This document shows positions 13,131-27,657 of a stretch of 64,000 bases of DNA, in pieces; position 1 is the stretch's first letter; every line of letters starts with the position of its first letter. A model generated the notes under the pieces. The model saw only the letters and a list, made by a program, of their open reading frames with translations. It had not been told where the DNA came from and made no database searches. Made by a program: the position numbers and the translations under genes. The DNA lies in the NCBI GenBank assembly GCA_958298945.1, contig OY282608.1, positions 74,758,806-74,822,805 on the forward strand, read 5' to 3'. The DNA is from Atherix ibis (Eukaryota > Arthropoda > Insecta > Diptera > Athericidae).

Positions 13131-15710
13131 CAACAAACCAACAAACCAACAAAACAAACAAACCAAAAAACTAACAAACCAACAAACCAACAAACCAACA
13201 AGCCAACAAACCAACAAACCAACAAACGAACAAACGAACAAATCAACAAACCAACAAACCAACAAACCAACAAACGAACAAACAAACAAACCAACAAACC
13301 AACAAACCAACAAACCAACAAACCAACAAACGCACAAACGAACACACCAACAAATCAACAAACGAACAAACCAACAAACCAACAAACCAACAAACCAACA
13401 AACCAAAAAACCAACAAACCAACAAACCAACAAACCAACAAGCCAACAAAAGAACAAACGAACAAACCAACAAACGAACAAACAAACAAATCAACAAACA
13501 AACAAACCAACAAACAAACAAACCAACAAACGCACAAAACGAACACACCAACAAATCAACAAACAAACAAACCAACAAACCAAAAAACCAACAAACCAAA
13601 AAACCAACAAACCAACAAACCAAAAAGCCAACAAGTCAACAAGCCAACAAGCCAACAAACCAACAAACCAACAAACCAACAAGCCAACAAGCCAACAAAC
13701 CAACAAGCCAACAAAAGAACAAACGAACAAACCAACAAACTAACAAACGAAAAAACCAACAAACCAACAAACCAACAAGCCAACAAACCAACAAACCGAC
13801 AAACCGACAAGCCAACAAGCCAACAAACCAACAAGCCAACAAAAGAACAAACGAACAAACCAACAAACTAACAAACGAATAAACCAACAAACCAACCAAC
13901 CAACAAGCCAACAAACCAACAAACCAACAAACCAACAAACGAACAAACCAACAAACCAACAAACCAACAAACCAGCAAACCAACAAGCCAACAAACCAAC
14001 AAACGAACAAACCAACAAGAAAACAAACCAACAAACCAACAAACCAACAAACCAACAAACCAACAAACCAACAAACCAAGAAACCAACAAACCAACAAAC
14101 CAACAAACCAACAAACGAACAAACGTACAAACCAACAAACAATTAAACCAACAAACGAACAAACCAACAAACCAACAAACCAACAAACCAACAAACCAAC
14201 AAACGAATAAGCCAACAAACCAACAAACCAGCAAGCCAACAAACCAACAAACGAACAAACTAACAAGCCAACAAACCAACAAACGAACAAACCAAGACAC
14301 CAAGAAACCAAGAAACCAACAAACCAACAAGCCAACAAACCAAAAAACTAACAAACCAACAAGCCAACAAACCAACAAACGAACAAACCAACAAACGAAC
14401 AAACCAACAAATCATCACACCAACAAACCGACAAGCCAACAAACCAACAAACCAACAAACCAACAAACCAACAAACCAACAAGCCAACAAACGAACAAAC
14501 CAACAAACCAACAAACCAACAAACCAACAAACCGACAAGCCAACAAGCCAACAAACCAACAAACGAACAAACCAACAAATGAACAAACCAACAAACCAAG
14601 AAACCAACAAACCAACAAGCCAACAAACCAACAAACCAACAAACCAACAAACCAACAAACCAACAAACCAACAAACCAACAAACCAACAAACCAACAAAC
14701 CAACAAGCCAACAAACCAACAAACCAACAAACCAATAAGCCAACAAGCCAACAAACCAACAAACGAACAAACCAACAAACCAACAAACCAACAAACCAAC
14801 AAACCAACAAACCAACAAACCAACAAACGAACAAACCAACAAACGAACAAACGAACAAACCAACAAACCAACAAACCAACAAACGAACAAACCAACAAAT
14901 CAACAAACCAACAAACCAACAAACCAATAAGCCAACAAGCCAACAAACCAACAAACGAACAAACCAACAAACCAACAAACCAACAAACCAACAAACCAAC
15001 AAACCAACAAACCAACAAACCAACAAACGAACAAACCAACAAACGAACAAACGAACAAACCAACAAACCAACAAACAAATAAACGAACAAACCACAAACC
15101 AACAAACCAACAAACCAACAAGCCAACAAGCCAAAAAACCAACAATCCAACAAACCAACAAACCAACAAACGAACAAACCAACAAACCAACAAACAAACA
15201 AACCAACAAACCAACAAACCAACAAACCAACAAACCAACAAACCAACAAACCAACAAACCAACAAACCAACAAACCAACAAACCAACAAACCAACAAACC
15301 AACAAACCAACAAACCAACAAACCAACAAACGAACAAACCAACAAACCAACAAACCAACAAACCAACAAACCAACAAACCAACAAACCAACAAACGAACA
15401 AACCAACAAACGAACAAACGAACAAACCCACAAACCAACAAACCAACAAACGAACAAACCAACAAATCAACAAACCAACAAACCAACAAACCAACAAACC
15501 AACAAACCAACAAACCAACAAACCAACAAACCAACAAACGAACAAACAAACAAACCAACAAACCAACAAACTAACAAACCAACATACCAACAAACCAACA
15601 AACCAACAAACCAACAAACCAACCAACCAACAAGCCAACAAACCAACAAGCCAATAAACCAACAAAACCAACAAACAAACAAACCAACAAACCAAGTAAC
15701 CAACATACCA
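13131..15710 (+). repeat. Mosaic block with GCACAAA and AAAGAAC units
   Basis: Octamer satellite marked by rare units ACGCACAAA (G at 13,332 and 13,532), AAAGAACAAACG (near 13,449, 13,714 and 13,843), one AAGACACC/TCATC module (14,294-14,412) and AATTAAACC near 14,140. Continuous CCAACAAA runs occupy 15,190-15,328. Small sub-blocks recur, but I cannot fix one period. Confidence 0.7.
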
Positions 15711-15812
15711 ACAAACCAACAAGCCAACAAAAGAACAAACGAACAAACCAACAAACGAACAAACAAACAAACCAACAAACAAACAAACCAACAAACAAAC
15801 AAACCAACAAAC

Positions 15813-17300
15813 GCACAAACGAACACACCAACAAATCAACAAACGAACAAACCAACAAACCAAAAAACCAACAAACCAAAAAACCAACAAACCAACAAAC
15901 CAAAAAGCCAACAAGCCAACAAGCCAACAAGCCAACAAACCAACAAACCAACAAACCAACAAGCCAACAAGCCAACAAACGAGCAAGCCAACAAAAGAAC
16001 AAACGAACAAACCAACAAACTAACAAACGAATAAACCAACAAACCAACAAACCAACAAACCAACAAGCCAACAAACCAACAAACCAACAAACCAACAAAC
16101 GAACAAACGAACAAACCAACAAACCAACAAACCAACAAACCAACAAACCAACAAACCAACAAACCAACAAGCCAACAAACCAACAAACGAACAAATCAAC
16201 AAGCCAACAAACCAACAAACCATCAAACCAACAAACCAAGAAACCAAGAAACCAACAAACCAACAAACCAACAAACGAACAAACGTACAAACCAACAAAC
16301 AAACAAACCAACAAACGAACAAACCAACAAACCAACAACCCAACAAACCAACAAACCAGCAAACGAATAAACCAACAAACCAACAAACCAACAAGCCAAC
16401 AAACCAACAAACGAACAAACCAACAAGCCAACAAACCAACAAACCAACAAACGAACAAACCAAGACACCAAGAAACCAAGAAACCAACAAACCAACAAGC
16501 CAACAAACCAAAAAATAACAAACCAACAAGCCAACAAACCAACAAACGGACAAACCAACAAACGAACAAACCAACAAATCATCAAACCAACAAACCGACA
16601 AGCCAACAAACCAACAAACCAACAAACCAACAAACCAACAAACCAACAAACCAACAAACCAACAAACCAACAAACCAACAAGCCAACAAACGAACAAACC
16701 AACAAACCAACAAACCAACAAACCAACAAACCGACGAGCCAAAAAGCCAACAAACCAACAAACGAACAAACCAACAAACGAACAAACCAACAAACCAACA
16801 AACCAACAAACCAACAAGCCAACAAACCAACAAACCAACAGACGAACAAACGAACAAACGAACAAACCAACAAACCAACAAACCAACAAACAAACAAACG
16901 AACAAACCACAAACCAACAAACCAACAAACCAACAAGCCAACAAGCCAAAAAACCAACAATCCAACAAACCAACAAACCAACAAACGAACAAACCAATAA
17001 ACCAACAAACAAACAAACCAACAAACCAACAAACCAACAAACCAACAAACCAACAAACCAACAAACCAACAAACCAACAAACCAACAAACCAACAAACGT
17101 ACAAACCAACAAACCAACAAACTAACAAACCAACATACAAACAAACCAACAAACGAACAAACCAACAAACCAACAAGCCAACAAACCAACAAACCACCAA
17201 ACCAACAAACCCAGAAACCAACAAACCAACAAGTCAACAAACGAACAAACCAACAAACAAACAAACCAAGAAACCAAGCAACCAACAAACCAATAAGCCA
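15813..17300 (+). repeat. Dispersed duplication, left copy (offset ~3,973 bp)
   Basis: This block matches 19,778-21,270 in variant order. Paired marks: GCACAAACG at 15,813 and 19,778 (offset 3,965), CCC in AACCCAACAAACC at 16,339 and 20,312, AAGACACC at 16,462 and 20,435, and AAGCAACC (G at 17,278 and 21,251). The last three have the same offset of 3,973. About 1.5 kb is therefore duplicated, with one octamer gained or lost near its left end. Confidence 0.82.
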
Positions 17301-19777
17301 ACAAGCCAACAAACCAACAAACGAACAAACCAACAAACCAACAAACCAACAAACCAACAAACCAACAAACCAACAAACCAACAAACGAACAAACCAACAA
17401 ACCAACAAACCAACAAACCAACAAACCAAGAAACCAACAAACCAACAAACCAACAAACCAACAAACGAACAAACGTACAAACCAACAAACAATTAAACCA
17501 ACAAACGAACAAACCAACAAACCAACAAACCAACAAACCAACAAACGAATAAACCAACAAACCAACAAACCAACAAGCCAACAAACCAACAAACGAACAA
17601 ACCAACAAGCCAACAAACCAACAAACTAACAAACGAACAAACCAAGACACCAAGAAACCAAGAAACCAACAAACCAACAAGCCAACAAACCAAAAAACTA
17701 ACAAACCAACAAGCCAACAAACCAACAAACGAACAAACCAATAAACGAACAAACCAACAAATCATCAAACCAACAAACCGACAAGCCAACAAACCAACAA
17801 ACCAACAAACCAACAAACCAACAAACCAACAAGCCAACAAACGAACAAACCAACAAACCAACAAACCAACAAACCAACAAACCAACAAACCGACAAGCCA
17901 ACAAGCCAACAAACCAACAAACGAACAAACCAACAAACGAACAAACCAACAAACCAACAAACCAACAAACCAACAAGCCAACAAACCAACAAACCAACAG
18001 ACGAACAAACGAACAAACAAACAAACCAACAAACAAACAAACGAACAAACCACATACCAACAAACCAACAAACCAACAAGCCAACAAGCCAAAAAACCAA
18101 CAATCCAACAAACCAACAAACCAACAAACGAACAAACCAACAAACCAACAAACAAACAAACCAACAAACCAACAAACCAACAAACCAACAAACCAACAAA
18201 CCAACAAACCAACAAACCAACAAACCAACAAACCAACAAGCCAACAAACAAACAAACCAACAAACCAACAAACCAATAAGCCAACAAGCCAACAAACCAA
18301 CAAACGAACAAACCAACAAACCAACAAACCAACAAACCAACAAACCAACAAACCAACAAACCAACAAACCAACAAACCAAAAAACGAACAAACCAACAAA
18401 CCAACAAACCAACAAACCAACAAACCAACAAACAAACAAACCAACAAACGAACAAACCAACAAACCAACAAGCCAACAAACGAACAAACCACCAAACCAA
18501 CAAACCCAGAAACCAACAAACCAACAAACCAACAAACCAACAAACCAACAAACCGACAAGCCAACAAGCCAACAAGCCAACAAACCAACAAACGAACAAA
18601 CCAACAAATGAACAAACCAACAAACCAACAAACCAACAAACCAACAAGCCAACAAACGAACAAACCGACAAACCAACGAACCAACAAACCAAGAAACCAA
18701 CAAACACACAAACCAACAAACCGACAAGCCAACAAGCCAACAAACCAACAAACGAACAAACCAACAAACGAACAAACCAAAAAACCAACAAACCAAAGAA
18801 CCAACAAACCAACAAACCAACAAACCAACAAACGAACAAACCACAAACCAACAAACCAACAAACCAACAAGCCAACAAACCAACAAACCAACAAACCAAC
18901 AAACCCACAAACCAACAAACCAACAAACCAACAAACGAACAAACCAACAAACCAACAAACCAACAAACCAACAAACCAACAAACCAACAAACCAACAAAC
19001 CAGCAAACCAACAAACCAACAAACCAACAAACCAACAAAACAACAAACGAACAAACGAACAAACCAACAAACAAACAAACCAACAAACGAACAAACCAAC
19101 AAACCAACAAACCAACAAGCCAACAAACGAACAAACGAACAAACAAACAAACCAAGAAACCAACAAACCAACAAACCAACAAACCAACAAGCCAACAAGC
19201 CAATAAACCAACAAACGAACAAACCAAAAAACCAACAAACCAACAAACGAACGAACCAACAAACCAACAAACCAACAAGCCAACAAACCAACAAACGAAC
19301 AAACGAACAAACGAACAAACCAACAAACCAACAAACCAACAAACGAACAAACCAACAAATCAACAAACCAACAAACCAACAAACCAACAAACCAACAAAC
19401 CAACAAACGAACAAACGAACAAACAAACAAACCAACAAACCAACAAACCAACAAACCAACATACCAACAAACCAACAAACCAACAAACCAACAAACCAAC
19501 CAACCAACAAGCCAACAAACCAACAAGCCAATAAACCAACAAAACCAACAAACAAACAAACCAACAAACCAACAAATCAACAAACGAACAAACCAAAAAA
19601 CCAAAAAACAAACAAACCAACAAACAAACAAACCAACAAACGAACGAACCAACAAACCAACAAACCAACAAACCAACAAACCAACAAAAGAACAAACTAA
19701 CAAACCAACAAACGAACAAACAAACAAACCAACAAACAAACAAACCAACAAACAAACAAACAAACAAACCAACAAAC
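17301..19777 (+). repeat. Mosaic octamer block between the duplicated copies
   Basis: Contains an AAGACACC/TCATC module (17,644-17,762) and, at about 18,690-19,330, a fourth relative of the 8.2-10.4 kb block (ACACACAAACC near 18,707, CCACAAACC near 18,841). Octamer units run through it without a break. Confidence 0.7.
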
Positions 19778-21270
19778 GCACAAACGAACACACCAACAAA
19801 TCAACAAACGAACAAGCCAACAAACCAAAAAACCAACAAACCAAAAAACCAACAAACCAACAAACCAAAAAGCCAACAAGCCAACAAGCCAACAAGCCAA
19901 CAAACCAACAAACCAACAAACCAACAAGCCAACAAGCCAACAAACCAACAAGCCAACAAAAGAACAAACGAACGAACCAACAAACTAACAAACGAATAAA
20001 CCAACAAACCAACAAACCAACAAACCAACAAGCCAACAAACCAACAAACCAACAAACCAAGAAACGAACAAACCAACAAACCAACAAACCAACAAACCAA
20101 CAAACCAACAAACCAACAAACCAACAAACCAACAAGCCAACAAACCAACAAACGAACAAACCAACAAGCCAACAAACCAACAAACCAACAAACCAACAAA
20201 CCAACAAACCAAGAAACCAAGAAACCAACAAACCAACAAACCAACAAACGAACAAACGTACAAACCAACAAACAAACAAACCAACAAACGAACAAACCAA
20301 CAAACCAACAACCCAACAAACCAACAAACCAACAAACGAATAAACCAACAAACCAACAAACCAACAAGCCAACAAACCAACAAACGAACAAACCAACAAG
20401 CCAACAAACCAACAAACCAACAAACGAACAAACCAAGACACCAAAAAACCAAGAAACCAACAAACCAACAAGCCAACAAACCAAAAAATAACAAACCAAC
20501 AAGCCAACAAACCAACAAACGAACAAACCAACAAACGAACAAACCAACAAATCATCAAACTAACAAACCGACAAGCCAACAAACCAACAAACCAACAAAC
20601 CAACAAACCAACAAACCAACAAACCAACAAACCAACAAGCCAACAAACGAACAAACCAACAAACCAACAAACCAACAAACCAACAAACCAACAAACCAAC
20701 AAACCGACAAGCCAACAAGCCAACAAACCAACAAACGAACAAACCAACAAGCGAACAAACCAACAAACCAACAAACCAACAAACCAACAAACCAACAAGC
20801 CAACAAACCAACAAACCAACAGACGAACAAACGAACAAACCAACAAACCAACAAACCAACAAACAAACAAACGAACAAACCACAAACCAACAAACCAACA
20901 AACCAACAAGCTAACAAGCCAAAAAACCAACAATCTAACAAACCAACAAACCAACAAACGAACAAACCAATAAACCAACAAACAAACAAACCAACAAACC
21001 AACAAACCAACAAACCAACAAACCAACAAACCAACAAACCAACAAACCAACAAACCAACAAACCAACAAACCAACAAACGTACAAACCAACAAACCAACA
21101 AACCAACAAACCAACATACAAACAAACCAACAAACGAACAAACCAACAAACCAACAAGCCAACAAACCAACAAACCACCAAACCAACAAACCCAGAAACC
21201 AACAAACCAACAAGCCAACAAACCAACAAACAAACAAACCAAGAAACCAAGCAACCAACAAACCAATAAG
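19778..21270 (+). repeat. Dispersed duplication, right copy (offset ~3,973 bp)
   Basis: Partner of 15,813-17,300, with the same order of marks. Substitutions separate the copies, for example CCAAAAAACC near 20,441 where the left copy has CCAAGAAACC. Variant order diverges soon after 21,270. Confidence 0.82.
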
Positions 21271-21954
21271 CCAACAAGATAACAAACCAACAAACGAACA
21301 AACCAACAAACCAACAAACCAACAAACCAACAAACCAACAAACCAACAAACTAACAAACGAACAAACCAACAAACCAACAAACCAACAAACCAACATACC
21401 AACAAACAAACAAACCAACAAACGAACAAATCAACAAACCAACAAGCCAACAAACGAACAAACCACCAAACCAACAAACCCAGAAACCAACAAACCAACA
21501 AACCAACAAACCAACAAACCAACAAACTGACAAGCCAACAAGCCAACAAACCCACAAACCAACAAACCAACAAACGAACAAACCAACAAACCAACAAACC
21601 AACAAACCAACAAACCAACAAGCCAACAAACCAACAAACCAACAGACGAACAAACGAACAAACCAAGAAACCAACAAACAAACAAACGAACAAACCACAA
21701 ACCAACAAACCAACAAACCAACAAACCAACAAGCCAACAAGCCAAAAAACCAACAAACCAACAAACCAACTAACGAACAAACCAACAAACCAACAAACAA
21801 ACAAACCAACAAACCAACAAACCATCAAACCAACAAACCAACAAACCAACAAACCAACAAACCAACAAACCAACAAACCAACAAACCAACAAACCAACAA
21901 ACCAACAAACCAACAAACCAACAAACAAACAAACCAACAAACGATTAAACCAAC
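21271..21954 (+). repeat. Octamer region before the 2.8-kb HOR chain
   Basis: Contains repeated CCCAGAAACC and CCACCAAACC units (near 21,188 and 21,481) and a CCACAAACC 7-bp unit near 21,696. No period was resolved. Confidence 0.65.
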
Positions 21955-24714
21955 AAAACAAAAAGCCAACAAACGAACAAACCACCAAACCAACAAACCC
22001 AGAAACCAACAAACCAACAAGCCAACAAACGAACAAACCAACTAACAAACAAACCAAGAAACCAACAAACCAACAAACCAATAAGCCAACAAGCCAACAA
22101 ACCAACAAACGAACAAACCAACAAACCAACAAACCAACAAACGAACAAACCAACCAACCAACAAACCAACAAACCAACAAACGAACAAACCAACAAACGA
22201 ACAAACCAACAAACCAACAAGCCAACAAACCAACAAACCAACAAACCAACAAGCCAACAAACCAACAAACCAACAAGCCAACAAGCCAACAAACTAACTA
22301 GCCAACAAACGAACAAACCAACAAACAAACAATCCAACAAACCGACAACCCAACAAACCAACAAACGAGCAAACCAACAATCCAACAAACGAACAAACCA
22401 ACAAATCAAGTAACCGAAAAACCAACAAACGAACAAACCAACAAACCAACAAACCAACAAACCAACAAACCAACAAACCCACAAACCAACAACCCAACAA
22501 ACCAACAAACAAACAAACCAACAAACCAACAAACCAACAAGCCAACAAGCCAACAAATTAACAAGCCAACAAACGAACAAACCAACAAACAAACAAACAA
22601 ACAAACCAACAAACCAACAAACCAACAAACCAACAAACCAACAAACCAACAAACAAACAAACCAACAAACCAACATACCAACAAAACAACAAACCAAAAA
22701 AAAATAAACCAACAAACCAACAAACCAACAAACCAACAAACAAACAAACCAATAAACCAACAAGCCAACAAGCCAACAAACCAGCAAGCCAACAAACGAA
22801 CAAACCAACAAACCAACAAACCAACAAGCAAACAAACCAACAAACCAACAAACAAATAAACCAACAAACCAACAAACAAACAAACCAACAAACAAATAAA
22901 CCAACAAACCAACAAACCAACAAGCCAACAAACGAACAAACCAACAAAACAACAAACCAAGAAACCAACAAACCAAAAAGCCAACAAACGAACAAACCAA
23001 CAAACAAACAAACCAAGAAAGCAACAAACCAACAAACCAACAAGCCAACAAGCCAACAAACCAACAAACGAACAAACCAAAAAACGAACAAACCAACAAA
23101 CCAACAAACCAACAAACCAACAAGCCAACAAATCAATAGATGAACAAACGGACAAACAAACCAACCAACAAGCCAACAAACCAACAAGCCAATAAACCAA
23201 CAAAACCAACAAACAAACAAACCAACAAACCAAGTAACCAACAAACCAACAAACCAACAAGCCAACAAACGAACAAACCAACAAACCAACAAACCAACAA
23301 ACCAACAAACCAACAAACCAACAAGCCAACAAGCTAACAAACCAACAAACCAACAAACGAACAAACCAACAAACCAACAAACCAACAAACGAACAAACCA
23401 ACAAACCAACAAACCAACAAGCCGAAAAACGAACAAACGAACAAGCCAACAAACCAACAAACGAACAAACCAACAAACCAATAAACCAAAAAACCAACAA
23501 ACCAACAAACCAAAAAACCAACAAGCCAACAAACCAACAAGGCAACAAACCACCAAAACCAACAAACCAACAAACAAACAAACCAAGTAACCAACAAATA
23601 AACAAAACAACAAACCAACAAACCAAAAAACCAAGAAGCCAACAAGCCAACAAATCAACAAGCCAACAAACCAACAAGCCAACAAGCCAACAAACCAACA
23701 AACCAACAAACCAACAAACCAACAAACCAACAAACCAAGAAGCCAACAAGCCAAAAAACTAACAAACCAACAAACCAGCAAACCAACAAACCAAAAAACC
23801 AACAAGCGAACAAACCAACAAACCAACAAACCAACAAACCAACAAACCAACAAACCAACAAACCAACAAACCAACAAACCAACAAACCAACAAACCAACA
23901 AACCAACAAACCAACAAACCAACAAACCAATAAACCAACAAACCAACAAACCAACAACCCAACAAACCAACAAACCAACAAGCCAACAAACTAACAAGAC
24001 AAGAAACGAGCAAACCAACAAATAAACAAAACAACAAACCAACAAACCAAAAAACCAAGAAGCCAACAAGCCAACAAATCAACAAGCCAACAAACCAACA
24101 AGCCAACAAGCCAACAAACCAACAAACCAACAAACCAACAAACCAACAAACCAACAAACCAAGAAGCCAACAAGCCAAAAAACTAATAAACCAACAAACC
24201 AGCAAACCAACAAACCAAAAAACCAACAAGCGAACAAACCAACAAACCAACAAACCAACAAACCAACAAACCAACAAACCAACAAACCAACAAACCAACA
24301 AACCAACAAACCAACAAACCAACAAACCAACAAACCAACAAACCAATAAACCAACAAACCAACAAACCAACAACCCAACAAACCAACAAACCAACAAGCC
24401 AACAAACTAACAAGACAAGAAACGAGCAAACCAACAAACAAACAAACAAACAAACCAACAAACCAACAAACCAACAAGCCAACAAACCAATAAACCAACA
24501 AAAAATAAACCAACAAACCAACAAACCAACAAACAAATAAACCAACAAACCAACAAACCAACAAACAAACAAACCAACAAACCAACAAACCATCAAACCA
24601 ACAAACCAACAAACCAACAAACCAACAAACCAACAAACCAACAAACCAACAAACCAACAAACCAACAAACCAACAAACCAACAAACAAACAAACCAACAA
24701 ACGAACAAACCAAC
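21955..24714 (+). repeat. HOR chain, copy A (2,760 bp)
   Basis: Marks shared with the next copies: AAAACAAAAAGCC (21,955; 24,715; 27,658), CTAACTAGCC (22,292; 25,052; 27,995), AACGGACAAACAAACC just after 23,140, 26,099 and 28,715, and AAGGCAACAAACC (GG at 23,541; 26,500; 29,116; 33,285). Inside copy A a 416-bp segment is duplicated: the AGACAAGAAACGAGC unit occurs at 23,998 and 24,414. At 22,371 the copy has AACGAGCAAACC where later copies have AACGAGGAAACC. Confidence 0.88.
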
Positions 24715-27657
24715 AAAACAAAAAGCCAACAAACGAACAAACCACCAAACCAACAAACCCAGAAACCAACAAACCAACAAGCCAACAAACGAACAAACCA
24801 ACTAACAAACAAACCAAGAAACCAACAAACCAACAAACCAATAAGCCAACAAGCCAACAAACCAACAAACGAACAAACCAACAAACCAACAAACCAACAA
24901 ACGAACAAACCAACCAACCAACAAACCAACAAACCAACAAACGAACAAACCAACAAACGAACAAACCAACAAACCAACAAGCCAACAAACCAACAAACCA
25001 ACAAACCAACAAGCCAACAAACCAACAAACCAACAAGCCAACAAGCCAACAAACTAACTAGCCAACAAACGAACAAACCAACAAACAAACAATCCAACAA
25101 ACCGACAACCCAACAAACCAACAAACGAGGAAACCAACAATCCAACAAACGAACAAACCAACAAATCAAGTAACCGAAAAACCAACAAACGAACAAACCA
25201 ACAAACCAACAAACCAACAAACCAACAAACCAACAAACCCACAAACCAACAACCCAACAAACCAACAAACAAACAAACCAACAAACCAACAAACCAACAA
25301 GCCAACAAGCCAACAAATTAACAAGCCAACAAACGAACAAACCAACAAACAAACAAACCAACAAACCAACAAACCAACAAACCAACAAACCAACAAACCA
25401 ACAAACAAACAAACCAACAAACCAACATACCAACAAAACAACAAACCAAAAAAAAATAAACCAACAAACCAACAAACCAACAAACCAACAAACAAACAAA
25501 CCAATAAACCAACAAGCCAACAAGCCAACAAACCAGCAAGCCAACAAACGAACAAACCAACAAACCAACAAACCAACAAACCAACAAACCAACAAACCAA
25601 CAAACCAACAAACAAACAAACCAACAAACCAACATACCAACAAAACAACAAACCAAAAAAAAATAAACCAACAAACCAACAAACCAACAAACCAACAAAC
25701 AAACAAACCAATAAACCAACAAGCCAACAAGCCAACAAACCAGCAAGCCAACAAACGAACAAACCAACAAACCAACAAACCAACAAGCAAACAAACCAAC
25801 AAACCAACAAACAAATAAACCAACAAACCAACAAACAAACAAACCAACAAACAAATAAACCAACAAACCAACAAACCAACAAGCCAACAAACGAACAAAC
25901 CAACAAAACAACAAACCAAGAAACCAACAAACCAAAAAGCCAACAAACGAACAAACCAACAAACAAACAAACCAAGAAAGCAACAAACCAACAAACCAAC
26001 AAGCCAACAAGCCAACAAACCAACAAACGAACAAACCAAAAAACGAACAAACCAACAAACCAACAAACCAACAAACCAACAAGCCAACAAATCAATAGAT
26101 GAACAAACGGACAAACAAACCAACCAACAAGCCAACAAACCAACAAGCCAATAAACCAACAAAACCAACAAACAAACAAACCAACAAACCAAGTAACCAA
26201 CAAACCAACAAACCAACAAGCCAACAAACGAACAAACCAACAAACCAACAAACCAACAAACCAACAAACCAACAAACCAACAAGCCAACAAGCTAACAAA
26301 CCAACAAACCAACAAACGAACAAACCAACAAACCAACAAACCAACAAACGAACAAACCAACAAACCAACAAACCAACAAGCCGAAAAACGAACAAACGAA
26401 CAAGCCAACAAACCAACAAACGAACAAACCAACAAACCAATAAACCAAAAAACCAACAAACCAACAAACCAAAAAACCAACAAGCCAACAAACCAACAAG
26501 GCAACAAACCACCAAAACCAACAAACCAACAAACAAACAAACCAAGTAACCAACAAATAAACAAAACAACAAACCAACAAACCAAAAAACCAAGAAGCCA
26601 ACAAGCCAACAAATCAACAAGCCAACAAACCAACAAGCCAACAAGCCAACAAACCAACAAACCAACAAACCAACAAACCAACAAACCAACAAACCAAGAA
26701 GCCAACAAGCCAAAAAACTAACAAACCAACAAACCAGCAAACCAACAAACCAAAAAACCAACAAGCGAACAAACCAACAAACCAACAAACCAACAAACCA
26801 ACAAACCAACAAACCAACAAACCAACAAACCAACAAACCAACAAACCAACAAACCAACAAACCAACAAACCAACAAACCAATAAACCAACAAACCAACAA
26901 ACCAACAACCCAACAAACCAACAAACCAACAAGCCAACAAACTAACAAGACAAGAAACGAGCAAACCAACAAATAAACAAAACAACAAACCAACAAACCA
27001 AAAAACCAAGAAGCCAACAAGCCAACAAATCAACAAGCCAACAAACCAACAAGCCAACAAGCCAACAAACCAACAAACCAACAAACCAACAAACCAACAA
27101 ACCAACAAACCAAGAAGCCAACAAGCCAAAAAACTAACAAACCAACAAACCAGCAAACCAACAAACCAAAAAACCAACAAGCGAACAAACCAACAAACCA
27201 ACAAACCAACAAACCAACAAACCAACAAACCAACAAACCAACAAACCAACAAACCAACAAACCAACAAACCAACAAACCAACAAACCAACAAACCAATAA
27301 ACCAACAAACCAACAAACCAACAACCCAACAAACCAACAAACCAACAAGCCAACAAACTAACAAGACAAGAAACGAGCAAACCAACAAACAAACAAACAA
27401 ACAAACCAACAAACCAACAAACCAACAAGCCAACAAACCAATAAACCAACAAAAAATAAACCAACAAACCAACAAACCAACAAACAAATAAACCAACAAA
27501 CCAACAAACCAACAAACAAACAAACCAACAAACCAACAAACCATCAAACCAACAAACCAACAAACCAACAAACCAACAAACCAACAAACCAACAAACCAA
27601 CAAACCAACAAACCAACAAACCAACAAACAAACAAACCAACAAACGAACAAACCAAC
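24715..27657 (+). repeat. HOR chain, copy B (2,943 bp)
   Basis: Same marker order as the preceding copy. It is longer because of a local ~207-bp tandem duplication: the nine-A unit before TAAACC occurs after CC at 25,446 and again at 25,653. The 416-bp internal duplication is also present (AGACAAG at 26,949 and 27,365). It shares the AACGAGGAAACC variant near 25,131 with copy C, so B and C are closer to each other than to A at this site. Confidence 0.88.
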
